Origin: Lentibacillus siamensis
Lineage (GTDB): Bacteria > Bacillota > Bacilli > Bacillales > Amphibacillaceae
Assembly (NCBI RefSeq): GCF_039522605.1
Contig: NZ_BAAADS010000009.1
Coordinates: 62,001-126,000 of the forward strand
Direction of reading: 5' to 3'
Length of the DNA: 64,000 nucleotides
A program made the translations under genes and the position numbers. The notes beneath the pieces are model-generated. The model did no database searches, was not told the DNA's origin, and saw nothing but the letters and a program-made list of their open reading frames with translations. This document shows, piece after piece, positions 24,187-33,122 of this stretch. Positions within the stretch are counted from its first letter, which is position 1; every line of letters begins with the position of its first letter.

Positions 24187-24750
24187 ATGGAATTCGTTGA
24201 GCCTATCAGAAGTTTGGATGACATAAAAGCTATTAAAAAACTACTTAAAAAACATTCACAACGCGATTTATTATTTTTTGTTCTTGGAATTAATACAGGC
24301 ATGCGAATTAGTGATTTGCTTTCCTTAAAAGTGAGCGATGTATGGGATGGAACAGAAAGCAGGAACTTTTTATGTATCACAGATACCCATACTGAGCAGG
24401 AGAAAACCTTCTATCTAAACAGAAGTGTTGAAAGGGAATTAAAAAAACACCTTTCCTCAGTCAATTTCGGGCAGCAGGACTACCTTTTTAAATCAAAAAG
24501 AAATAATTATCCCATCACGCGTCAACAGGCCTATCGAATCATAAATCAATCCGCAAAGGAAGCAGGGATGTCTGGAAAAATTGGTACCCATACATTACGG
24601 AAAACATTCGGATATCACGCTTATCGCAAAGGAATCGCTATCTCCTTTATCGCTAAGATTTTGAATCATCAGTCTTCCTCTGAAACGTTACGCTACATTG
24701 GAATTGACAAAAATGAAAAACAATTAGTGAAAGTGGATGTCAATTTATAA
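24187..24750 (+). CDS. Short tyrosine recombinase / integrase (catalytic domain only)
   Basis: 187 residues, essentially the catalytic domain of a tyrosine recombinase. The active-site residues are visible: Arg I in NTGMRISDLLSLK near residue 38, the HTLRKTFGYHAY motif (His and Arg II) near 138, His III replaced by an Asn-His context in LNHQSSSETLRYIGI, and the nucleophile Tyr in that same segment near 178. The usual N-terminal core-binding domain is missing or reduced to about 20 residues. The protein may need a partner or act as a DNA-binding regulator. No phage or integrative-element genes adjoin it, and no att-type direct repeats were found. Confidence 0.83.
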   Translation: MEFVEPIRSLDDIKAIKKLLKKHSQRDLLFFVLGINTGMRISDLLSLKVSDVWDGTESRNFLCITDTHTEQEKTFYLNRSVERELKKHLSSVNFGQQDYLFKSKRNNYPITRQQAYRIINQSAKEAGMSGKIGTHTLRKTFGYHAYRKGIAISFIAKILNHQSSSETLRYIGIDKNEKQLVKVDVNL

Positions 24751-24779
24751 CCGCACGCTTGGTTTTTATTAGAAAACTT

Positions 24780-24808
24780 GGTTGTCACCAAGCCTTTAGG
24801 TGACAACC
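24780..24808. repeat. Perfect hairpin downstream of the recombinase gene
   Basis: GGTTGTCACC (24780-24789) pairs perfectly with GGTGACAACC (24799-24808). No T-run follows, so it is a poor terminator; it directly abuts a copy of the dispersed CAGTAAGAAAGT element. Confidence 0.6.
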
Positions 24809-24816
24809 TTAGTGGA

Positions 24817-24855
24817 ACTTATGCAGTAAGAAAGTATTTTTTACTTATCTGCCTA
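24817..24855 (+). repeat. Dispersed hairpin element, copy A
   Basis: Contains ACTTATGCAGTAAGAAAGTA, shared with copies at 31075 and 34455, followed by an imperfect complementary arm (TACTTATCTGCCTA). It lies between the recombinase and the DUF1538 gene. Confidence 0.7.
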
Positions 24856-24868
24856 AAAAAGAGAAAGG

Positions 24869-26383
24869 ATGAACAAGCCGTTGAATGTTCTGGTTTCAAA
24901 GTTAAAAGAAGTATTGCTTGCCGTACTCCCCATTACCTTAATGGTCCTAATCCTGAATTTTACTTTAACGCCTCTTGACCCCTCACTGATTGCCCGATTT
25001 ATTATTGGAGCAATTTTAATTATTATTGGATTATCGATTTTCTTGTTTGGTGTAGATATCGGAATTACTCCCATCGGCCAGTCAATCGGAAAGGCCATTG
25101 CCAAGTCAAATAAAATCTGGATTGTTATGATTGCAGGCTTATTGCTGGGCTTTTTCATCTCAATTGCTGAACCGGACTTGCATATTCTTGCCGGTCAGGT
25201 CGAGATGGTTACGTCTGGACTGATAACAAAAACAAGCCTCGTTATCGTCGTATCCATAGGGATTGGTTTACTTATCGCTACCGGTCTGGTACGAATCGTC
25301 TATAATATCCCGCTTTATAAACTGTTAACGATTCTTTACCTGATCATTCTTGTACTTGCAATTTTTACATCTCCAGAGTTTTTAGCCATTTCTTTCGATG
25401 CATCCGGCGCAACTACCGGTGCATTGACCGTACCATTTATTCTGGCGCTCGCTTTAGGTATTTCGACATTGAAAAAAGACAGTAAAGCATCCGAAAAAGA
25501 CAGTTTCGGATTAGTAGCCATTGCCTCAACCGGTGCTATCATAGCCGTGATGCTCATGAATATCATCATGCAAACCGATAAAATGACCGGCAGTTTGGAA
25601 GAGGCACATGAATCCAATTCCGTAATCAGACCTTTTCTGCACGAGATACCGGTTATTACGTTTGAAATAATTGTAGCTTTGTTACCGATTTTATTAATTT
25701 TCCTTGTATTTCAGAAAAAATCGTTTAAAATGTCTAGGAAAGCAGTTAGAAAAATTCTAATGGGGATGCTGTTTACGTTTATTGGTCTTGTATTGTTTCT
25801 TGTCGGTGTAAACGCCGGGTTCATGGACGTTGGCAGTGCCGTGGGATATAATATAGCATCGCTTGATAATAAAGTGTATATCATTATCATAGCCTTTGCA
25901 TTAGGGCTCGTTACCATTTTGGCTGAACCTGCAGTACATGTACTTACCAATCAAATCGAGGATGTAACGAGTGGCTATGTTAAAAGATCAGTGGTTCTGG
26001 GTACGCTCTCATTCGGGGTTGGCCTGGCAGTTCTGCTGTCGATACTGAGGGTGCTGATTACTGACTTGGAATTGTGGCATTACCTGCTTCCAGGATATAT
26101 CATTGCAATTACACTTACTTATTTTGCTCCAAAACTGTTTGTCGGGATTGCATTTGATTCCGGTGGTGTTGCCTCAGGACCGATGACAGCAACCTTTATA
26201 CTGGCGTTTGTCCAGGGAGCTGCGGAAGCTACAGCAGGTGCAGATGTCCTTGTTGATGGATTTGGCATGATTGCACTTGTTGCAATGACACCTTTAATTG
26301 CATTACAGGTATTGGGTCTAGCATTTAAATTTAAATCAGGCAAAGGAAAAGGGGGAGTAAAGCGCAATGTCGAGCAACGCTAA
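24869..26383 (+). CDS. DUF1538 integral membrane protein, two fused repeats
   Basis: 504 residues, about 12 hydrophobic segments arranged as two homologous halves (residues about 1-225 and 250-500). Paired signatures are LGFFISIAEPDLHILAGQVE with LGLVTILAEPAVHVLTNQIE, and AISFDASGATTGALTVPFIL with GIAFDSGGVASGPMTATFIL. The repeated acidic-Pro (AEP) and FD-SG-T motifs in membrane regions look like re-entrant loops of a secondary transporter or channel. The family has no proven substrate. The gene overlaps the downstream tandem PII-like gene by 17 bp, so the two should act together, as AmtB does with GlnK. The start at 24869 has GAGAAAGGA directly upstream. Confidence 0.85.
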   Translation: MNKPLNVLVSKLKEVLLAVLPITLMVLILNFTLTPLDPSLIARFIIGAILIIIGLSIFLFGVDIGITPIGQSIGKAIAKSNKIWIVMIAGLLLGFFISIAEPDLHILAGQVEMVTSGLITKTSLVIVVSIGIGLLIATGLVRIVYNIPLYKLLTILYLIILVLAIFTSPEFLAISFDASGATTGALTVPFILALALGISTLKKDSKASEKDSFGLVAIASTGAIIAVMLMNIIMQTDKMTGSLEEAHESNSVIRPFLHEIPVITFEIIVALLPILLIFLVFQKKSFKMSRKAVRKILMGMLFTFIGLVLFLVGVNAGFMDVGSAVGYNIASLDNKVYIIIIAFALGLVTILAEPAVHVLTNQIEDVTSGYVKRSVVLGTLSFGVGLAVLLSILRVLITDLELWHYLLPGYIIAITLTYFAPKLFVGIAFDSGGVASGPMTATFILAFVQGAAEATAGADVLVDGFGMIALVAMTPLIALQVLGLAFKFKSGKGKGGVKRNVEQR

Positions 26384-27035
26384 ATCGGCAGATCTTGAAT
26401 TGATCTGTATTATCGTTAACTTCGGGCTAGGAAGTAAAGTTATGCAAACAGCGAAAAAGAACGGTATTTCAGGTGGGACTATACTGGTCGGAAAAGGAAC
26501 GATTAAAAATAGAATGCTTGAAATGCTGGGTTTAACCAATGTCAGAAAAGAAATCATTCTATTGGGAACCAGTAAAGCAACAGCCGGTCAGATGCTTGAA
26601 AGACTTAATGAGAAATTCAAATTCACCAAGCCAAATCACGGCATCGCCTTTACTGCCTCAATTAATCAAATCTTTGGTGCTAGAAGTTTTCAAAGTGATC
26701 GTACGATGGAAAGCGGAGGTGCAGATGACAAAATGTATCATGCCATTACGGTAATTACCGAAAAAGGAAACGCAGAGGACGTTATTGATGCAGCAACTGA
26801 AGCTGGCTCAAAGGGCGGTACAATCATTAACGCTAGAGGGTCGGGTATCCACGAAACCAGTAAAGTTTTTTCGATGGAAATTGAGCCGGAGAAGGAAATT
26901 GTTCTGATTCTATCCGAGAAAGAAAGCACCGATGCAATTGTTTCCTCCATTCGAAAAAAACTCAATATCGATGAACCAGGCAACGGAATTATTTTCGTTC
27001 AGGATATTAACAGTACGTATGGATTGTATGAGTGA
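26367..27035 (+). CDS. Tandem PII-like regulatory protein
   Basis: 222 residues made of two PII-like (ferredoxin-like) domains. Half 1 (about 8-110) has LICIIVNFGLGSKVMQTAKK and ISGGTILVGKGT; half 2 (about 118-220) has AITVITEKGNAEDVIDAA and SKGGTIINARGSG. These match the nucleotide-binding beta-strand/loop layout of PII family members. Classical PII proteins are trimers of single domains about 110 long, so a two-domain chain implies a different assembly (for example three chains giving six domains) or fused non-identical sites. GGGGGAG lies 9 bp before the ATG, inside the end of the DUF1538 gene. Probable role: ligand-dependent gating of that membrane protein. Confidence 0.82.
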   Translation: MSSNAKSADLELICIIVNFGLGSKVMQTAKKNGISGGTILVGKGTIKNRMLEMLGLTNVRKEIILLGTSKATAGQMLERLNEKFKFTKPNHGIAFTASINQIFGARSFQSDRTMESGGADDKMYHAITVITEKGNAEDVIDAATEAGSKGGTIINARGSGIHETSKVFSMEIEPEKEIVLILSEKESTDAIVSSIRKKLNIDEPGNGIIFVQDINSTYGLYE

Positions 27036-27073
27036 TTTTGGCTCAAGGTATGTAGTTTAATAAAATACAGTAT

Positions 27074-27105
27074 AAATCCCATTTGCAACGGCAAATGGGA
27101 TTTTT
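27074..27105 (+). terminator. Terminator after the DUF1538/PII operon
   Basis: Perfect 13-bp stem AAATCCCATTTGC / GCAAATGGGATTT with a 4-nt loop and T-run. Confidence 0.92.
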
Positions 27106-27143
27106 GTAACGCTACTTCGGCCGCTCGCAGGATTACTATTCTT

Positions 27144-28100
27144 TCACCCAAAATTATCGAGCAATGCACGCACTTCATCTGTTGATTCTGCTTCCATCAA
27201 CTGGTTTCTTAATTCACTTGCCCCCCGAAACCCTCGGATATATATCTTAAAAAAGCGACGAAGCGGTTTGAATGGGCGCGGCTCAAACTCTTGTGAATAT
27301 TTATCATGGAGATCAAGCTGCAGCCTTAAAAGATCAAGTAATTCCTTACTGCTATGTTCGTGAGGTTCTTGTTCAAATGCAAATGGATTTTTGAAAACTC
27401 CTCGTCCAATCATAACCCCATCAACACCGTATTTATTGGCAAGCTCCATTCCGGTTTGACGGTCAGGAATATCCCCATTGATCGTTAAAAGGGTATCCGG
27501 TGCCACCTCGTCACGCAGTTTTTTGATTTCCGGAATCAGTTCCCAATGGGCATCGACTTTGCTCATTTCCTTTTTCGTACGCAGATGAATAGAGAGATTG
27601 ACGATGTCTTGTTCCAATAAATGTGTCAGCCAATCACGCCATTCATCCACATCTGTGTAACCAAGCCTTGTCTTCACACTTACAGGCAATCCACCGGCTT
27701 TTGCTGCTTGAATGATTTCCGCTGCAACATCCGGACGACGGATAAGACCGCACCCTTTTCCTTTGGGGGCCACGTTTGGTGCAGGACAACCCATATTGAT
27801 ATCCACACCCTGAAAGCCTTGTTTAGCCATACCAATGCTCATCTGCCGAAAATATTCCGGCTTATCCCCCCATATATGAGCCACCATTGGTCGTTCATCT
27901 TCTGTAAACGTCAAACGCCCGCGCACACTATAGATTCCCTCTGGATGACAATAGCTCTCTGTGTTTGTAAACTCTGTAAAAAACACATCCGGTCTGGCTG
28001 CCGCGCTTACTACATGGCGAAAAACAACATGTGTCACATCTTCCATTGGAGCCAGTACAAAAAACGGACGTGGTAATGTATGCCAAAAATTATCTGTCAT
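27144..28100 (-). CDS. dus: tRNA-dihydrouridine synthase
   Basis: 318 residues, FMN-dependent TIM barrel that reduces uridines in tRNA. Motifs: VLAPMEDVTHVVFR near residue 17, GVDINMGCPAPNVAPKGKG near 97 with the catalytic Cys, VSVKTRLGY near 140, and INGDIPDR / GVMIGRGVFKNPF near 210-240. The ATG at 28100 gives MTDNFWHTLPRPFF; an ATG seven codons upstream sits in front of the GAGAGG site and is less likely. Which tRNA positions are modified cannot be told from sequence alone. Confidence 0.9.
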   Translation of the reverse strand: MTDNFWHTLPRPFFVLAPMEDVTHVVFRHVVSAAARPDVFFTEFTNTESYCHPEGIYSVRGRLTFTEDERPMVAHIWGDKPEYFRQMSIGMAKQGFQGVDINMGCPAPNVAPKGKGCGLIRRPDVAAEIIQAAKAGGLPVSVKTRLGYTDVDEWRDWLTHLLEQDIVNLSIHLRTKKEMSKVDAHWELIPEIKKLRDEVAPDTLLTINGDIPDRQTGMELANKYGVDGVMIGRGVFKNPFAFEQEPHEHSSKELLDLLRLQLDLHDKYSQEFEPRPFKPLRRFFKIYIRGFRGASELRNQLMEAESTDEVRALLDNFG

Positions 28101-28210
28101 TTCAATTTCAATTCCTCTCATTATAGGACAAAAAATGCAAAGATGTCCCGATTCCCTTTACACTTATACCACGTTTAAGCGCGTTTTATCAATCTGATTG
28201 CAAAAGACAA

Positions 28211-29578
28211 TCATCTCTCCAGCCAGCATACACACTCAATATGCGGTGTCTGCGGGAACATATCAACCGGCTGTACTTCCTGTGTTTTAAATCCGCCGTC
28301 TTCCAGAATGCGCAGATCTCGCGCCAGTGTAGATGGATTGCAGGAAACGTAAACAATCCGCTTCGGCTGCATTTCAACCATTGCCTGGAGCAGCTCCTCG
28401 TCACATCCTTTACGTGGCGGATCTACCACGATAACATCCGGATCCAGCCCCTGCGCCTTCCACCATGGCATGATTTTTTCCGCTTCACCGACATAAAATT
28501 CCGCGTTTGTGATGCCATTCATTTTTGCATTTTTCTTGGCATCGGTAATTGCTTCCGGCACGACCTCCACGCCATAAACTTTCTTCGCTTGCTGTGCCAA
28601 AAATAATGAGATCGTTCCAATTCCGCAATACGCATCGACTACTGTATCTTTACTACCCGCGTCCGCGTACTCCAGTGCTTTATCATAAAGCGTCTTCGTC
28701 TGGAGTGGATTAACCTGGTAAAATGATTTAGCTGAAATCGCAAAGGTTATGTCACCGATTTTGTCATAAATATATTCATCGCCCCAAATTAATTTCGTTT
28801 TATCACCCATGATGGCATTTTTCCGCTCACTATTAACATTTTGGACAATCGATTTGATGTGTGGAAATTTATCAGTTAAGGCTTTGACAATTTCTTCTTG
28901 GTGCGGCAGCTTAGCTGTCCGTGTGACCAACACAACCATAATATCTTTCGTTTCCTGACCTGTTCGCACCATAATATGACGCAGCACTCCTTCATGCGCC
29001 ACCTCATTATATGCTTTTATACCAAGCTTGTTGGCAATTTTACGGATTGTCTTAACGACCTCATTAATTACTTGATTATGGGTTGTGCACGTTTCGGTAT
29101 TTTCAATAATCCGATGGCTGCGTCTTTGATAAAACCCGGTTATGAGCTCGCCGTTCTTCTCACCGACCGGAATTTTCGCCTTATTCCGGTAATGCAGCGG
29201 CTTGTCCATGCCGATAATCGGATGAACTGGTACATGATCCAGGTGAGCAACCTTTTTCATCGTATTTTTCACCTGAGCTTGTTTCATCTCAAGCTGCAGC
29301 TGATAGCTCATGTGCTGAAGGCCGCATCCGCTGCATTTGATATCACATACCGGTTCAATACGTTCAGGACTTTCTTTCGTCAGCTCCAGCAACTTACCAA
29401 AACCAAAGTTTTTATTTACTTTAACGACTTTTATCGTACCCTCTTCGCCGGGTAATGCCCGCGGGACAAACAGCGGATAACCATTTATCTTGCCGACGCC
29501 ACTTCCTTCATGGGTGAGGTCTTCAAATTGCAATGTGATTGTTTCATTCTTTTTAACTGGAGGAGTTTGTTTACTCAT
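28211..29578 (-). CDS. rlmCD: 23S rRNA (uracil-C5)-methyltransferase RlmCD/RumA
   Basis: 455 residues. An N-terminal TRAM domain (about 10-70) is followed by a four-Cys iron-sulfur site (CDIKCSGCGLQH near residue 82 plus an outlying Cys) and a Rossmann methyltransferase domain with VDAYCGIGTISLFLAQQA near 310, DPPRKGCD near 385 and the catalytic YVSCNPSTLARDL near 410. In Bacillus subtilis the orthologue YefA methylates U747 and U1939 and sits next to dgkB, as here. It is read on its own strand unit 378 bp from dgkB, with a small membrane protein gene between. Confidence 0.93.
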   Translation of the reverse strand: MSKQTPPVKKNETITLQFEDLTHEGSGVGKINGYPLFVPRALPGEEGTIKVVKVNKNFGFGKLLELTKESPERIEPVCDIKCSGCGLQHMSYQLQLEMKQAQVKNTMKKVAHLDHVPVHPIIGMDKPLHYRNKAKIPVGEKNGELITGFYQRRSHRIIENTETCTTHNQVINEVVKTIRKIANKLGIKAYNEVAHEGVLRHIMVRTGQETKDIMVVLVTRTAKLPHQEEIVKALTDKFPHIKSIVQNVNSERKNAIMGDKTKLIWGDEYIYDKIGDITFAISAKSFYQVNPLQTKTLYDKALEYADAGSKDTVVDAYCGIGTISLFLAQQAKKVYGVEVVPEAITDAKKNAKMNGITNAEFYVGEAEKIMPWWKAQGLDPDVIVVDPPRKGCDEELLQAMVEMQPKRIVYVSCNPSTLARDLRILEDGGFKTQEVQPVDMFPQTPHIECVCWLER

Positions 29579-29736
29579 GGGAACCTTCCTTTTCGCGTAA
29601 TTTTCGTCTTATCATGGCTGGAACTTGAATTGCCTGCGGGGTAATATACGATTAAAATGAATATATAATGTATCTGCAGTGTATTTGTTGTAATTCAATT
29701 GTGGACAACATATATTTTTCTAAAGGAGGTGAACTT

Positions 29737-29922
29737 GTGGAAGCAATACCTGTCATGGCAGCATTCATCCCAATCATTATTATGTTTCTCTTGTACATAG
29801 GAATTTTAGCGCTGATTGTTTGGTTTGCTGTTACCTTCATCAAAACGCAAAAGGAACGAAATTCGATACTTCAGTCCATTTCCGATAAAATGGACTATCC
29901 GGAAAAAAAGCATACTGATTGA
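29737..29922 (+). CDS. Small single-span membrane protein (61 aa)
   Basis: 61 residues from a GTG start at 29737, fixed by a perfect AAAGGAGGTGA ribosome binding site. A hydrophobic segment (AAFIPIIIMFLLYIGILALI) is followed by a basic, polar tail (KTQKERNSILQ). Open frame upstream to 29668 lacks a signal. Conserved small proteins of this plan occur in Bacillaceae without known function. It lies between the divergent rlmCD and convergent dgkB genes. Confidence 0.75.
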   Translation: MEAIPVMAAFIPIIIMFLLYIGILALIVWFAVTFIKTQKERNSILQSISDKMDYPEKKHTD

Positions 29923-29925
29923 CTT

Positions 29926-29985
29926 GAAATGGAAAAAGATCCATTCCCCTACATACTACCGGGATAGTGGATCTTCTTCCATTTC
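29926..29985. terminator. Long hairpin shared by the convergent 61-aa gene and dgkB
   Basis: GAAATGGAA-AAGATCCA (29926-29943) pairs with TGGATCTTC-TTCCATTTC (29968-29985). It includes the dgkB stop codon. The T-run is weak, so termination is probable but not certain. Confidence 0.5.
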
Positions 29986-30897
29986 AGCTGCAGACCTTTC
30001 CTTTTCCACAAATTTATCCGGAACAAAAAATTCAATATGCTGCTGCAAGTTGGTAAATGTCCCCGGTAAAAGCCCGCCGAATTCGCCATCTATATTCAGC
30101 TGCATTTTTTCGTCCGTCGTAACGTTAACCTGCTTCGCCTGGGCGTAGATGATATGCTTATCCTCCAGGTGTGCCCCGCGCAGTGCCAGACTTGCAATGC
30201 GGACAAATTCTGCCAAATTAGCATTCTTTATAATGATAAGATCAAAGTAGCCATCATTTGCTCTGGCATCCGGTGCCAGTTTTTCAAATCCACCGACAGA
30301 ATTGGTATTGGAGACAAGAAAAAGCATAATATCCTCGTCAATGACAGTTCCATCATACTCAATTCGTGCCCGTGTCGGTTTCAAGGACGGAAGCATTTCA
30401 ATACCTTTCATATAATAAGCCATATGACCCAGCATTGTTTTTAACTTGCTTGGCACTTCATATGTTAATTCGGTTAACTTACCGCCGCCCGCTATATTCA
30501 TAAAATAATGGTCATTAACCCGACCGATGTCAAGGAGCATAGATTGCCCATCCAGAATAATATCAACAGCCTTTTTAATGTCACGGGGAATGCATAATGC
30601 CCGGGCAAAATCATTGGTGGTGCCTGTCGGAATAATTCCGAGTTTCGGACGGTATTCCTGTTCCGCAAGCCCATTAATGACTTCATTAATCGTCCCGTCC
30701 CCGCCGGCAGCAACAACCAAATCAAACTGGCGTTCAACGGCAATTTTTGCAGCGTTAACAGCATCACCTTCACTTGTCGTCGCGTGTGCGGACGTTTCAT
30801 AGCCCGCAACTTCAAAACGCTCCAGGACAGTTGCCAATTCTCTTCGGAAGACTTCCCGTCCAGATGTCGGATTATAGATTATACGTGCCTTCTTCAT
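29956..30897 (-). CDS. dgkB: Diacylglycerol kinase (soluble, DgkB type)
   Basis: 313 residues. It opens MKKARIIYNPTSGRE, has the nucleotide-binding GGDGTINEVINGL near residue 67 and the family motifs LGIIPTGTTNDFARAL near 90 and NIAGGGKLTELTYEVPSKLK near 135. It phosphorylates diacylglycerol released by lipoteichoic acid synthesis and returns it to phospholipid metabolism. The start is the second of two adjacent ATGs (30897), with a G7 ribosome binding site 5 bp before it. A longer frame to 31011 is unsupported. In B. subtilis it neighbours gatB and rlmCD; here the gatB side is about 23 kb away. Confidence 0.93.
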   Translation of the reverse strand: MKKARIIYNPTSGREVFRRELATVLERFEVAGYETSAHATTSEGDAVNAAKIAVERQFDLVVAAGGDGTINEVINGLAEQEYRPKLGIIPTGTTNDFARALCIPRDIKKAVDIILDGQSMLLDIGRVNDHYFMNIAGGGKLTELTYEVPSKLKTMLGHMAYYMKGIEMLPSLKPTRARIEYDGTVIDEDIMLFLVSNTNSVGGFEKLAPDARANDGYFDLIIIKNANLAEFVRIASLALRGAHLEDKHIIYAQAKQVNVTTDEKMQLNIDGEFGGLLPGTFTNLQQHIEFFVPDKFVEKERSAAEMEEDPLSR

Positions 30898-31074
30898 CAT
30901 ATCCCCCCCATGTTTCCAAAATGCGTTAAAAAGGGCTAATTTATTTCTGCATACAACGTATATCATAGCCTTTTTTTGTCCATTTGAAAAGAGGTAAGCA
31001 ACAATGAGCATGCAACCTATCCATCGTAAGTTGATTTGCTGTGCAGGGTAACATTCGAATCAGGCGAACTTTGC

Positions 31075-31162
31075 ACTTATGCAGTAAGAAAGTTTATACT
31101 TTCTTACTGCTTAGAAAAACTCGGCATTCGCCTCGTCTTATAGCGATTGCCGAAGTTTTTCT
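31075..31162 (+). repeat. Dispersed hairpin element, copy B (with second hairpin)
   Basis: GCAGTAAGAAAGT (31081-31093) and ACTTTCTTACTGC (31098-31110) form a perfect 13-bp stem with a 4-nt loop, preceded by ACTTAT. A second imperfect inverted repeat follows at 31114-31162 (arms AGAAAAACTCGGCA and TGCCGAAGTTTTTCT). It lies in the 355-bp gene-free gap between dgkB and the ABC transporter; nothing else but the 31201-31238 terminator was seen in that gap. Confidence 0.75.
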
Positions 31163-31200
31163 TATAAGGTCAACCATAATTTATACTTTCTGACGTTACA

Positions 31201-31238
31201 AAAAAAACGGAATGTTTCCCTAACCGGAAAACACCCCG
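31201..31238 (-). terminator. Terminator of the ABC importer operon
   Basis: Minus-strand CGGGGTGTTT / AAACATTCCG stem (two G-T pairs) followed by seven T. Confidence 0.75.
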
Positions 31239-31252
31239 CTCCTTCTACACAG

Positions 31253-32047
31253 CTAACCTAAAACAGCACGGTCACTTTCAAATTGTGCTCCGCGAATGCG
31301 CTGGAATTCTTTTAACAGATCTTGAATGGTCAGCTTTTGTTTTTCCTCTCCGGCGATGTCGAGGATAATCTGCCCTTTATCCATCATTATCAGCCGGTCA
31401 CCTAAATCAAGCGCCTGCTGCATATTATGTGTTACCATCAATGTGGTTAAATCATACTTCTTAATAACATCATCTGTCAGGTTGGTAATCAATTTTGCCC
31501 TGGAGGGATCAAGTGCGGCTGTATGCTCATCAAGAAGCAGAATATTCGGTTCGGTGAACGTTGCCATCAACAAGGATAAAGCCTGCCGCTCGCCGCCGGA
31601 GAGAAATCCTACCCTGGCATTCAGCCGGTCTTCAAGCCCCAGGTTCAGACTGGAAAGTGTTTCTTTAAACATATCCTTCCGTTTTTTCGTAACCCCAGGA
31701 ACAAGTCTCCGCTTTTTGTTGCGGGCGTACGCCATTGCCAGATTTTCCTCAATCGTCATGGAAGGTGCAGTTCCGGCCATTGGATCCTGGAACACCCGAC
31801 CAATAAATTTGGATCGTTTATATTCCGGAAGATGGACAACATTTCTTCCATTAATGTTTACTTCGCCAATATCCGGAATAAGGTTCCCGCTGACAACATT
31901 CATCAAGGTTGATTTTCCGGCACCATTACTGCCGATAACCGTGACAAATTCACCTTTGTCCATGTCCAGCTCAACATGCTGCAACGCCTTTTTTTCATCA
32001 GGTGTTCCCTCGTTAAATGTTATGGAAATATCCCTCATGCTAAGCAC
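31253..32047 (-). CDS. ABC transporter ATP-binding protein (TrpZ/COG1101 type)
   Basis: 264 residues. Walker A GSNGAGKSTL near residue 37, signature LSGGERQALSLLMA near 145, Walker B ILLLDEHTAALDP near 167 (DEHTAALD instead of DEPT is typical of this subgroup) and the switch His in VTHNMQQAL. Energises the importer with the permease and lipoprotein upstream. The frame is open far upstream, but GGGGAGG with a 9-bp gap to the GTG at 32047 gives MLSMRDISITFNEG, matching the family N-terminus; this start overlaps the permease stop by 8 bp. Confidence 0.9.
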   Translation of the reverse strand: MLSMRDISITFNEGTPDEKKALQHVELDMDKGEFVTVIGSNGAGKSTLMNVVSGNLIPDIGEVNINGRNVVHLPEYKRSKFIGRVFQDPMAGTAPSMTIEENLAMAYARNKKRRLVPGVTKKRKDMFKETLSSLNLGLEDRLNARVGFLSGGERQALSLLMATFTEPNILLLDEHTAALDPSRAKLITNLTDDVIKKYDLTTLMVTHNMQQALDLGDRLIMMDKGQIILDIAGEEKQKLTIQDLLKEFQRIRGAQFESDRAVLG

Positions 32048-33038
32048 TTCCATCCACCTCCCCGGCCTTACTTTGCTGCAGCTTAATCTGTTTTGCCGCC
32101 CGGCGCTTTTTCTCTTTTCTGGCGTGCATGTATTTTGGCGCAACAAGCGCAACAATAACAAGTAATGCAGTAATCATTTTCATATCACCGGTTTCCAAAA
32201 ATCCAACACGGAGTGCCATGGCCACCACAATGCGGTAAATGATGGCACCGCCGATTACTGCCAAAGTGGCCCGGGCAATTGTTTTGGTTCCGAACAGTGC
32301 CTCACCGATAATAACAGAGGCAAGACCAATAATAATCATTCCAATCCCCATGTTGACGTCAGCAAATCCGCCATGTTGGGCAATCAGCCCGCCGGAAAAA
32401 GCAACAAGTGCATTGGAAACCCCGATTCCGACAATGATTAAGGAGTCTGTGTTCGCTGACAAACTTCTGATCATCACCTGGTTATCGCCTGTCGCACGAA
32501 GCGCCAATCCGACTTCTGTTTTCAAATAATAATCGGTCAATAATTTGATAGCAAGGGTTACCACAATCATGATCAGTACAATACTCCAAGTTGGCGGGGC
32601 ATTGTTGGTGCCAAAAAATGTGAACAACCCATTCAAAATTGGATCCAGCCCGGTTTTTTCCCATAGTGACTCCAATTGCTTAAAAACAGTTGATTCACTC
32701 AACAGCGATAATGTAGGCTGACCCATAATCCGCAGATTAATGGAATAGAGGGCAATCATCATGAGAATTCCGGAAAGAAGTGCATTGATATTTCCTTTTG
32801 CATGTAGAATTCCTGTAATACAGCCTGCCAGAAAACCAGCCAGTCCTGCCAGCAGACTCGCGATAATGGGATGGACTCCACTTATGATGGAAATCGCAGC
32901 AACCGCAGCACCCGTTACAAAGCTCCCATCAACAGTCAGGTCAGGAAAATCCAGAATGCGGAAGGATAAATAGACTCCTAAAGCCATAATTGCATAAATA
33001 ACCCCTAGTTCAACCGCGTTAAATACTGATAGAAACAT
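32040..33038 (-). CDS. ABC transporter permease (TrpY/COG4120 type)
   Basis: 332 residues with about 8-9 hydrophobic segments, including the family opening VFNAVELGVIYAIMALGVYLSFRILDFPDLTVDGSF. The layout matches permeases of the branched-chain/sugar BPD_transp_2 superfamily that pair with COG2984 lipoproteins. Middle gene of a three-gene importer, 84 bp after the lipoprotein gene. In streptococci related systems import tryptophan (TrpXYZ). Confidence 0.9.
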   Translation of the reverse strand: MFLSVFNAVELGVIYAIMALGVYLSFRILDFPDLTVDGSFVTGAAVAAISIISGVHPIIASLLAGLAGFLAGCITGILHAKGNINALLSGILMMIALYSINLRIMGQPTLSLLSESTVFKQLESLWEKTGLDPILNGLFTFFGTNNAPPTWSIVLIMIVVTLAIKLLTDYYLKTEVGLALRATGDNQVMIRSLSANTDSLIIVGIGVSNALVAFSGGLIAQHGGFADVNMGIGMIIIGLASVIIGEALFGTKTIARATLAVIGGAIIYRIVVAMALRVGFLETGDMKMITALLVIVALVAPKYMHARKEKKRRAAKQIKLQQSKAGEVDGSA

Positions 33039-33122
33039 ATTTTCCCCCTTCTCGCAATCTACTTTGTTGAAGATCGGATTAATAAGGCATGTGTTCCGGG
33101 TGCCCTACTAATCCGTATCAAA

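Noticed and set aside
24187..24750. Prophage or integrative element edge at the tyrosine recombinase
   Set aside because: No tRNA gene, no att-like direct repeats and no phage or conjugation genes on either side.
31326..32165. 279-codon plus-strand ORF opposite the ABC ATPase gene
   Set aside because: Ser/Ile/Leu-rich antisense product of a well-defined ATPase gene.
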